From positions 1 through 17,689 of the forward strand of contig RFIM01000290.1 in the NCBI GenBank assembly GCA_003695215.1: a DNA stretch of 17,689 nt. The letters are read 5' to 3'. Of this stretch, positions 1 to 6,046 are shown in pieces. The position numbers were made by a program, and so were the translations under genes. The notes beneath the pieces were generated by a model. That model saw only the letters and a program-made list of their open reading frames with translations, did no database searches and was not told the DNA's origin. Origin of the DNA: Chloroflexota bacterium. GTDB lineage: Bacteria; Chloroflexota; Anaerolineae; Aggregatilineales; UBA2796. Each line of letters starts with the position of its first letter. Positions within the stretch are counted from its first letter, which is position 1.

Positions 1-432
1 ACGAGCTGCCTCGCGCACTTGTGGCGAAAGACTGCCTTGAAAAGCGACCACGAGCAGCCGCCCGCTCTGATCGCGAGCCGCGATCAGCGCCTGCGCCTCT
101 TCTACTGTCACTACCATTGGTTTTTCTAAAAGCACGTCCAAGCGCGCGGCAAGACAAGCGCGCGCCTGCTCGAAGTGCTGTGCGTGCGGCGTGCTGATCA
201 GGGCTGCATCCAGCTCGTGAGCGTGCTTCTCTAAAAGCTGAAGATGATCGCAGTAGTGTGCAGGCGGCGGCAAGCCGATCTCTCTGAACTGCAGGGCGAG
301 CTGCTCATAAGCCGTTGCCTCAGGCTCAGCCACAGCCACGACGCGCGTCTCAGCAGGGCGCTGCAACATCGTGCGCACGTGCGCACGCGCCATGCTGCCG
401 CCGCCGATCAAGCCAACACGAATGGGCGTCAC
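1..432 (-). CDS. Gfo/Idh/MocA-family NAD(P)-dependent oxidoreductase, N-terminal part (runs off window)
   Basis: The minus strand is open from a GTG at 430-432 to the window edge (144 codons, C-terminus missing). The N-terminus carries a Rossmann nucleotide-binding loop, IRVGLIGGGSMARAH (residues 4-18). A second family hallmark, EKPM (residues 103-106), follows a run reading DAALISTPHAQHFEQA. In this family the Lys of EKP lies near the substrate and the nicotinamide, and the enzymes oxidise or reduce sugars, inositols or related polyols. The substrate cannot be told from this half. The GTG start is chosen because GGAG lies 9 nt upstream; an in-frame ATG 12 nt further upstream has no spaced ribosome site. 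It begins 27 nt after the TPR/SH3 gene stops on the same strand, so read-through is plausible. Family confidence is high; the exact enzyme is unknown. Confidence 0.88.
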   Translation of the reverse strand, partial: MTPIRVGLIGGGSMARAHVRTMLQRPAETRVVAVAEPEATAYEQLALQFREIGLPPPAHYCDHLQLLEKHAHELDAALISTPHAQHFEQARACLAARLDVLLEKPMVVTVEEAQALIAARDQSGRLLVVAFQGSLSPQVREAAR

Positions 433-459
433 AGAAAGCATCTCCTCATCTCTAGCAGA

Positions 460-2856
460 TCACTGCGAGCAAGGCGGACCGAACTCGCGCGTGCGCGAGG
501 CTTGTACCCAGCCCATCACTGGGATGCCGTCCACTTCGTACTCGACGCGATACCACGCAAAGCCGTCCACTGAGCGGATTTCCAGCACGTTCATCTGCTG
601 ATTGACGGCTGCTGTGCTGATCGGCGTGCCTGCTAGAGTCGGGCGCGAGCGCACAATCACCTGCTGCGTGGTGATCACAATGCAGCGGATCAGCGGCGTC
701 GGCGTGTGGCTAGGCGTGAACGTGATGCTAGGTGTGAGGGTGATCGTCGGCGTCAGCGTATCGGTCGGCGTGTTAGTGATCGTGGGCGTATCGGTCGGTG
801 TGAAGGTATGCGTCGGCGTGTTGGTGTGCGTGGGCGTCAACGACGCTGTTGGCGTGAAAGATGGGGTGAAAGTCAGCGAAGGCGTCCACGTCCAGGTATG
901 GGTGAAGGTCGGCGTGAAAGTCAGCGTTGGCGTCGGCGTATCGCTCGGCGTCAAGGTGAAGGTCGGCGTGAAAGTCGGCGTTGGCGTCGGCGTATCGCTC
1001 GGCGTCAAGGTGAAGGTCGGCGTGAAAGTCGGCGTCGGCGTGTCCGTTGGTGTGAAGAGCGGCAGCCAAGCGCCGCGCGTCAAGAAGGCGAGGAAGATCA
1101 CGACAATCAGCGCAGCGCCGCCAAACGCGGCTGTGCGCATAGCGCCGCCGCGTTTCAGCTTGCGGACTTCTTCCTCTAATTGCAGCAACTCGCTGCGCCT
1201 GCCCAAGATGCGGAACGGCTCTTCTTTAGCCAGCGAGAGCCAACGCTCGGCGCTTTGGGCGTCGCCGCGATCCAAGCTCGCCTCAATGCGCTCGACATGG
1301 CGCGCCAATAGCTCACTGACCACGTTGCGGTAGCGCGGATCTTGGGTATGGTTGCGCAAGGCTGCCAACATGCTGCGCGCCTGTGAGAGCTCAGCGTCGA
1401 AGTTCTGGGCGATCAGGGCCGAGGCGCGCTCGATAACTTGCCGCGCCTCTGAAATTTGCGTCTCAAGCTGGCGCGCGCTTTGCAAGAGCGCGTTCAGCTC
1501 GCTATCGCTCGGATCGATCGCGTGCGCCGTCTCCAGAGCGCGCACAGCCTCAGTCACCAGGCGCATGCGCTCATCCAAGACGGTCGAGGCTTCCAGGCGC
1601 GCCAAAGCGGCGCGCCCTTGATCGGCCAGCTGCGCCTTGAGGGTCTGAAGGCGCGCTGTGGCTTCATCAGCCATGCGCTGCAGGCGTGCACTGCCCGGCA
1701 GGATTTGGCGCAAAGTCGCGAGCGTCTGCAGCAAGTGCTGCAAGTTGTTGACGCGATCGGTCAGGCTGCCGCTCATCATGTTGAGCTGCACAGCGGCTTT
1801 GTCGTACTGTTCCTGCACGCGCTTGACCAGATCGATGCGCTCTTGAGCGATGGGGTCGTTGGGCACGACGCGTTGCGCGCCTTCATACTTGCGCAGGGCT
1901 GCCTGCCATTCATCATTGGCGAGCAGGCGGTCGCCTTCGGCCAGCAACTCACGGGCAAGGGCCAGTTCTTGGATTTCGAGCAAGGCCTGCTCGGCATCTT
2001 TCCAGTTTGCGATGCCTGCGCGCTCGGCGATATCGCGCGCTTCGCGGTAGAGCTTGCCTGCTTCTTCATAAATGCCCGCACGCGCCAGCGACTTGGCGCG
2101 GTTGAAGGCAACGCGCGCATCAAAGGGAATGCGATGATCAGGCACGATGCCGCGGATCAGGCTATCTTCGGATTTTTGGCGGTAATCCAACGCAGCGGCG
2201 TTCTCAGGCTGCACAGCCAAGACGCGATTGGCAAGCTCAATAGTGCGTTGATAGTCGCCTGCGTAGTAAGCCTGCGTCAGTTCAGCCATCAGCGCGTCTA
2301 CATTGTTGTTCGGGCGTGGCGAGCTGGCTGCCTGGGCTTTAGAAGGCGGCACTTCGGTATCTTCATCGGGCGTGGCAGGGATCGGCGCAGGCAGCGGCTC
2401 TGCAGGCGGCTTGGCAGGCTGTGCAGGCGTGCTTGGCAAGCTCAGGCCGTAGCGCGAGAGCAGATCGCGCACTTTCATGGCGTGCTGCGGGCCGTGGGCT
2501 GCGGCTTGCTGCAAAAGCGCTAGGGCATCGCTATTGTGCGCGTCTTGTTCCAGAACCTTGGCGAGGATGTCGATAGCCTCATCGTAATCTTCGTCTCCAG
2601 CCGCCATCTCCATGCGGATGCGCGCACGGCGCAAGGCAGCGCGCTGCGAGGCAACTTCAGGTGCAGGCGGCGCGCTGCGGCGTGCTAGCTCTGCAAAGAG
2701 CGCTTTGGCTGTCTCTTCATAAGGCGTATTTTTAGTGGCAGTCAACAGAGTGCGCGCTTCAGCTTCCAAGGGCATGATCTCTGCAGCGCGGGCATCTGCA
2801 GGCAAAGCCTCAATGCGGCGGCGCAAGTCAGCAAGCTGATCTTGTAAGGTCGCCAT
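460..2856 (-). CDS. TPR-repeat membrane protein with Thr/Pro linker and C-terminal extracytoplasmic SH3-like domain
   Basis: This 798-residue protein has four zones. Residues 1-570 are helical and rich in Ala, Arg, Glu and Gln, with TPR-like hairpins at about 85-120 (YDEAIDILAKVLEQD), 186-228 (AYYAGDYQRTIELANRVLA) and 247-352, then coiled-coil-like sequence. Residues 576-593 form a single hydrophobic helix (AALIVVIFLAFL), preceded by basic residues (RKLKRGG), so the N-terminus should be cytoplasmic. Residues 602 to about 720 are a Thr/Pro/Phe linker with near-identical 18-residue repeats. Residues 722-798 resemble a bacterial SH3 domain (VIVRSRPTLAGTPI, then WYRVEYEVDGIPVMGWV). Bacterial SH3 domains often bind cell-wall peptides, while TPRs bind proteins, so a scaffold spanning the membrane is inferred. 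No catalytic motif is seen. The ATG has AGGAGA 4 nt upstream. It is divergent from the response regulator. Confidence 0.85.
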   Translation of the reverse strand: MATLQDQLADLRRRIEALPADARAAEIMPLEAEARTLLTATKNTPYEETAKALFAELARRSAPPAPEVASQRAALRRARIRMEMAAGDEDYDEAIDILAKVLEQDAHNSDALALLQQAAAHGPQHAMKVRDLLSRYGLSLPSTPAQPAKPPAEPLPAPIPATPDEDTEVPPSKAQAASSPRPNNNVDALMAELTQAYYAGDYQRTIELANRVLAVQPENAAALDYRQKSEDSLIRGIVPDHRIPFDARVAFNRAKSLARAGIYEEAGKLYREARDIAERAGIANWKDAEQALLEIQELALARELLAEGDRLLANDEWQAALRKYEGAQRVVPNDPIAQERIDLVKRVQEQYDKAAVQLNMMSGSLTDRVNNLQHLLQTLATLRQILPGSARLQRMADEATARLQTLKAQLADQGRAALARLEASTVLDERMRLVTEAVRALETAHAIDPSDSELNALLQSARQLETQISEARQVIERASALIAQNFDAELSQARSMLAALRNHTQDPRYRNVVSELLARHVERIEASLDRGDAQSAERWLSLAKEEPFRILGRRSELLQLEEEVRKLKRGGAMRTAAFGGAALIVVIFLAFLTRGAWLPLFTPTDTPTPTFTPTFTLTPSDTPTPTPTFTPTFTLTPSDTPTPTLTFTPTFTHTWTWTPSLTFTPSFTPTASLTPTHTNTPTHTFTPTDTPTITNTPTDTLTPTITLTPSITFTPSHTPTPLIRCIVITTQQVIVRSRPTLAGTPISTAAVNQQMNVLEIRSVDGFAWYRVEYEVDGIPVMGWVQASRTREFGPPCSQ
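902..1033. repeat. Tandem 54-nt repeat encoding the Thr/Pro linker
   Basis: Two copies, 926-979 and 980-1033, are identical over all 54 nt, and a further partial copy at 902-925 differs at one base. Each unit encodes the 18 residues TPTFTPTFTLTPSDTPTP on the minus strand. Identity at third codon positions shows recent duplication rather than selection on the protein alone. Imperfect, more diverged Thr/Pro repeats continue on both sides (about 711-1053). Confidence 0.9.
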
Positions 2857-2898
2857 GCGATCTCCTGAGTTCCTCGTGAGCGTGCCAATTGGCCGATC

Positions 2899-2927
2899 AT
2901 TGTAGCCAAAGGCGCGCCTGAAGGCAA
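2899..2927 (-). promoter_or_regulatory. Promoter of the TPR/SH3 gene
   Basis: On the minus strand TTGCCT (2922-2927) is followed, after exactly 17 nt, by TACAAT (2899-2904). A 10-bp palindrome AGGCGCGCCT (2910-2919) lies in the spacer. The leader to the ATG is about 35-40 nt. Confidence 0.6.
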
Positions 2928-2941
2928 CTCGGCTAGGATCG

Positions 2942-2971
2942 CTGACAGGCGTCGCCGCTTTGTGCTATAGT
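2942..2971 (+). promoter_or_regulatory. Promoter of the response regulator-radA unit
   Basis: CTGACA (2942-2947), an 18-nt spacer and TATAGT (2966-2971). TGC directly precedes the -10 hexamer, an extended -10 form. Its -35 box lies 15 bp from the -35 box of the divergent promoter, so the two polymerases would compete or share control. Confidence 0.6.
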
Positions 2972-3018
2972 TATGCCATGTTACACATCCCGGCAGCTCT
3001 GATTTGAAAGGCGCGTTC

Positions 3019-3405
3019 ATGCCGAAGTTGCTCGTGGTAGATGACGAGCCACTGACTGTCGAAATGCTCGAGACATTCCTTCAGCTCAACGGCTATGAGA
3101 CGATCTCAGTGCTGAATGGCACAGAAGCGCTGCTGAAGATACAAGCTGAGGCGCCTGATGCAATTCTGCTGGACCTGCAATTGCCCGATCTGAATGGCAT
3201 TGAAGTTTGCCGCCAACTGCGCACGGCGCCAAGCCTGAGCACTTACGCCAAACTGCCCGTCATCATCATCACGGCGCATGGCAGCCCTGAGATGCGCCGC
3301 CGCGCCTTAGAAGTTGGCGCTAACGCTTACTTCACTAAACCAATCCGCTTCGCTGAGCTGATCGCCGAACTCAATCGCCTGTTGGCCGCACACCAAGCCG
3401 AGTGA
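3019..3405 (+). CDS. Single-domain (CheY-like) response regulator
   Basis: The 128-residue product is one receiver domain with no output domain. The conserved residues are all present: acidic pair D8/D9 in LLVVDDEP, phospho-acceptor D52 in LLDLQLPDLNG, T85 in ITAHG and K107 in FTKPI. It should accept phosphate from a histidine kinase; no histidine kinase is in the window, so the partner lies elsewhere. Without a DNA-binding domain it must act by protein contact. The ATG at 3019 is chosen over an in-frame TTG 15 nt upstream because GAAAGG sits 7 nt before it and the protein then starts exactly at beta-strand 1. Its stop codon is 2 nt before the radA ATG, so the two genes are probably co-transcribed from the promoter at 2942-2971. 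Confidence 0.93.
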   Translation: MPKLLVVDDEPLTVEMLETFLQLNGYETISVLNGTEALLKIQAEAPDAILLDLQLPDLNGIEVCRQLRTAPSLSTYAKLPVIIITAHGSPEMRRRALEVGANAYFTKPIRFAELIAELNRLLAAHQAE

Positions 3406-3407
3406 CC

Positions 3408-4793
3408 ATGCCAAAGACGCGCATCACCTACGTTTGTGAAGTCTGTGGCAGGCGCTACACGCAGCTTTATGGGCGTTGCCCGAATTGCAAGGCCTGGGAT
3501 AGCCTGCATGAGGTGATTGAAGCGCCTGAGCCGAAAGCTCCAGCGCATGAGGCGACGCCAAATGCCGCTCAAGCGCTGCGCAGCGAGCCACAGCGCCTGG
3601 GCGAGGTGCCGAGCGGCGGCGAAGAACGCCTGCCCGTGCCTGTTGAGGAATTCTCGCGCGTGTTGGGCGGCGGTTTGGTGGCGGGCAGCATCATCCTGGT
3701 CAGCGGCGACCCTGGCATCGGCAAAAGCACGCTCTTGCTGCAACTGGCAGCCGTGATGGCACAGACTATCGGCCGTGTGCTCTACAGCAGCGGCGAAGAG
3801 AGCATTCGGCAGCTGAAAATGCGCGCCGATCGGCTTGAAATCGCAGCTGACGAGCTATTTTTGGTCACTGAGACCAATCTGGAGAGCGTGATGGCGCACG
3901 TGGAGCGCCTGCAGCCGCGCATCCTGATCGTGGACTCGATCCAGACGATGTATAGCGATGACAAGCCGTCTAGCGCGGGCACAGTCACGCAGGTGCGCGA
4001 ATGCACAGCGCGCTTGCAGCTGTTGGCGAAGACGACTGGCATCAGCGTCTTTTTAGTCGGCCATGTGACAAAAGAAGGCCTGATCGCCGGGCCGCGCGTG
4101 CTGGAGCACATCGTCGATACAGTCTTGTATTTAGAAGGCGATGCCTTCCAAGCCTATCGTCTCCTGCGCAGCGTGAAGAATCGCTTCGGCGCCACGAGCG
4201 AAGTTGGCGTTTTTGAAATGCGCGATAAGGGCATGGTCGAGGTGCGCAATCCATCTGAGGCCTTTTTGGCAGAACGCGTGATCAACGCGCCAGGCTCTGC
4301 CATTGTAGTGACTATGGAAGGCACGCGTCCACTGCTGGTAGAAGTGCAAGCGCTCGCCAGCCCGACGGTCTATCCGAATCCGCGCCGAACTGCCAATGGC
4401 ATTGACTTCAATCGTCTGCAGCTGCTGACGGCCGTTCTGGCCCGCCGAGTCGGGCTGCGCTTGGCAGAACAGGACGTCTTCGTGAATGTGATCGGCGGCT
4501 TGACCATAGACGAGCCTGCAGCCGATCTAGCAGTGGCCACAGCTATTGCCTCGAGCGTGTGGGATAAGCCATTATCGGCCGATCTAGCGCTGATCGGCGA
4601 GATTGGCTTGAGCGGCGAGCTGCGCGCCGTCAGCCAGCTTTCAGCGCGCCTGCGCGAGGCAGCCAAGCTCGGCTTCAAGCGCTGCATTGTGCCTAAAACG
4701 CTGCGCCGCGCTGATGCGCTGCCACAAGGCATTCAAGCGATTCCTGCGCGCACCTTGGCAGAAGCGCTGGCAGTAGCATTGCCGCGCGAGTAG
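3408..4793 (+). CDS. radA: DNA repair protein RadA (Sms)
   Basis: The 461-residue product has the full RadA order. An N-terminal zinc finger has Cys10, Cys13, Cys24 and Cys27 (CEVCG, then CPNC). A RecA-like ATPase has the Walker A motif GDPGIGKST (100-108) and a Walker B strand, RILIVDSIQTMYSDD. The RadA signature KNRFG is at 257-261. The C-terminal Lon-protease-like domain includes VNVIGGLTIDEPAADLAVA. RadA is a hexameric helicase-like motor that processes branched recombination intermediates with RecA. Length is normal for the family. I prefer the ATG at 3408; a GTG at 3402 overlaps the upstream stop and would add two residues. It follows the response regulator by 2 nt. No terminator is visible before pheS. 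Confidence 0.97.
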   Translation: MPKTRITYVCEVCGRRYTQLYGRCPNCKAWDSLHEVIEAPEPKAPAHEATPNAAQALRSEPQRLGEVPSGGEERLPVPVEEFSRVLGGGLVAGSIILVSGDPGIGKSTLLLQLAAVMAQTIGRVLYSSGEESIRQLKMRADRLEIAADELFLVTETNLESVMAHVERLQPRILIVDSIQTMYSDDKPSSAGTVTQVRECTARLQLLAKTTGISVFLVGHVTKEGLIAGPRVLEHIVDTVLYLEGDAFQAYRLLRSVKNRFGATSEVGVFEMRDKGMVEVRNPSEAFLAERVINAPGSAIVVTMEGTRPLLVEVQALASPTVYPNPRRTANGIDFNRLQLLTAVLARRVGLRLAEQDVFVNVIGGLTIDEPAADLAVATAIASSVWDKPLSADLALIGEIGLSGELRAVSQLSARLREAAKLGFKRCIVPKTLRRADALPQGIQAIPARTLAEALAVALPRE

Positions 4794-4821
4794 CCTGCGC
4801 GCAGGCACAGTGTGCTATAAT
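4793..4821 (+). promoter_or_regulatory. pheS promoter: extended -10 with an overlapping 14-bp palindrome
   Basis: TATAAT at 4816-4821 matches the sigma70 consensus and is preceded by TGC. No good -35 box is at the right spacing; that place holds the perfect palindrome GCCTGCGCGCAGGC (4793-4806), just past the radA stop. The palindrome could be an operator or a stub of a terminator stem. The leader to the pheS ATG is only about 40 nt, too short for a T-box. Confidence 0.6.
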
Positions 4822-4868
4822 TTCGCCGAATGGCAAAGCTGGAGCAAAACAAATAGGATAGCCAGACG

Positions 4869-5894
4869 ATGTTTGAGGATTTGGAGCGCTTGTATCAGGC
4901 GGCAAGCGCCGCACTTGCTGAGAGCAAGGACTCAGCAGCGCTAGAGGCGTGGGAGAGCGCTTATCTCGGCCGCAAGGGCGCTGTGACGCTGGCGCTGCGC
5001 GCTGTTGGCAATCTGCCCAAAGCAGATCGCGCGGCCTATGGCAAACGCGCCAACGAAATTCGGGACGCTCTAGAGCAGGCATACGCACAGCAGGCTGAGC
5101 TGGTGCGCGCGCATGAATTGGCGCGCCAACTGGAGAGCGGCGCCATTGACGTGACGCTGCCAGGCTTGCGTCCTTTGCAAGGCGGCATTCACCCTGCCAC
5201 GCGCACGCTGCGCGAAATCGCCGAGATTTGGCGCGAGATGGGCTTCCAAATTTTCCGCACTCGCGAGGTTGAAGATGATCAGACCAACTTTGAATTGCTG
5301 AATATCCCTGAGCATCATCCTGCCCGCGATATGTGGGACACTTTCCACACCACGCGCCCAGGCGTGATCCTGCGCACACATACCTCGCCAGGCCAGATTC
5401 ATGCCATGCGCCGCTATGCGCCCAAGCCGATCCGCGTGATCTTGCCTGGCATGTGCTTCCGCTACGAACAGATCTCGGCGCGCAAGGAAATTCAATTCAA
5501 CCAAGTGGAAGGGCTAGCCATTGGCGAGAACATCCGCCTGAGCGACCTGAAAGGCACGATCACAGCCTTTGCGCGGCGCATGTTCGGCGCAGATCGGCGC
5601 GTGCGCTTTCGGGGCTCATACTTTCCGTTCACCGAGCCGAGCATGGAAGTGGACGTGGAATGCATCCTGTGTGGCGGCAAGGGCTGCTCGGTCTGCAGCG
5701 GCACGGGCTGGCTGGAGATTGCTGGATGCGGTATGGTGCATCCTACCGTGCTGCGCAACGGCGGCTACGATCCGTCGCGCTTCAGCGGCTTTGCCTTCGG
5801 CATGGGCCCTGAGCGCATCACTATGCTCAAGTACGGCATCACTGATATCCGCTATTTCTGGGCCAACGATGTGCGCTTTCTGAATCAGTTCTGA
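4869..5894 (+). CDS. pheS: Phenylalanyl-tRNA synthetase alpha subunit
   Basis: The alpha subunit carries the class II catalytic core that makes Phe-AMP and charges tRNA-Phe, acting as an alpha2-beta2 tetramer. The 341-residue length is usual. Residues 1 to about 95 form the N-terminal coiled coil that contacts tRNA. The core begins near HPATRTLREIAEIWREMGF. Later come the class II motif 2 region (VRFRGSYFPFTEPSMEV) and motif 3 (GFAFGMGPERITMLKYGI, with Arg316). A four-Cys cluster (Cys265, 268, 273, 276) precedes GTGWLEIAGCGMVHP; comparable cysteines occur in several PheS proteins. The ATG has AGGA about 11 nt upstream, a little far. The beta subunit gene pheT does not follow: the next gene is unrelated and has its own promoter. 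Confidence 0.97.
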   Translation: MFEDLERLYQAASAALAESKDSAALEAWESAYLGRKGAVTLALRAVGNLPKADRAAYGKRANEIRDALEQAYAQQAELVRAHELARQLESGAIDVTLPGLRPLQGGIHPATRTLREIAEIWREMGFQIFRTREVEDDQTNFELLNIPEHHPARDMWDTFHTTRPGVILRTHTSPGQIHAMRRYAPKPIRVILPGMCFRYEQISARKEIQFNQVEGLAIGENIRLSDLKGTITAFARRMFGADRRVRFRGSYFPFTEPSMEVDVECILCGGKGCSVCSGTGWLEIAGCGMVHPTVLRNGGYDPSRFSGFAFGMGPERITMLKYGITDIRYFWANDVRFLNQF

Positions 5895-5937
5895 AAGCAG
5901 GCAGCGCGCAGCACATCAGCGCCATCGCTCACAGCGC

Positions 5938-5966
5938 TTGACAAGCGACTCAAGGCGCGCTATGCT
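5938..5966 (+). promoter_or_regulatory. Promoter of the PP2C-like/propeller membrane protein
   Basis: A perfect -35 box TTGACA (5938-5943) and TATGCT (5961-5966) are separated by 17 nt, 44 nt after the pheS stop. The expected leader is about 70-75 nt. Confidence 0.65.
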
Positions 5967-6028
5967 GCGCCCTGCAGAAAGTGCCTCTCAGCAGGCCTTC
6001 GCAGGTCACCAAGCGCAGCCGATCGCGG

Positions 6029-6041
6029 GCCCGTTGCGGGC
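6029..6041 (+). other. Short hairpin next to a start codon
   Basis: GCCCG (6029-6033) and CGGGC (6037-6041) can pair around a TTG loop, ending 5 nt before the ATG at 6047. The region has no clear Shine-Dalgarno sequence apart from GATGAATGAAG, so the hairpin could limit initiation. In GC-rich sequence this may also be chance. Confidence 0.3.
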
Positions 6042-6046
6042 GATGA

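Noticed and set aside
902..1033. CRISPR-like array
   Set aside because: The units are contiguous with no spacers, lie in frame inside a gene and encode an 18-residue repeat. No cas gene is present.
602..1333. Open frame on the plus strand rich in Val and Gly (GVKVGVGVSV pattern) opposite the linker
   Set aside because: It is the reverse reading of the Thr/Pro repeats. Absence of stops comes from the repeat composition, and the minus-strand frame has domains, a promoter and a ribosome site.
2910..2919. AGGCGCGCCT as a specific operator in the TPR gene promoter
   Set aside because: Sequences containing GGCGCGC recur in coding regions of this window, so its presence in the spacer may be chance; noted only within the promoter entry.
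4822..4868. T-box or attenuator before pheS
   Set aside because: Only about 40 nt of leader with no stem set, specifier or antiterminator pattern.
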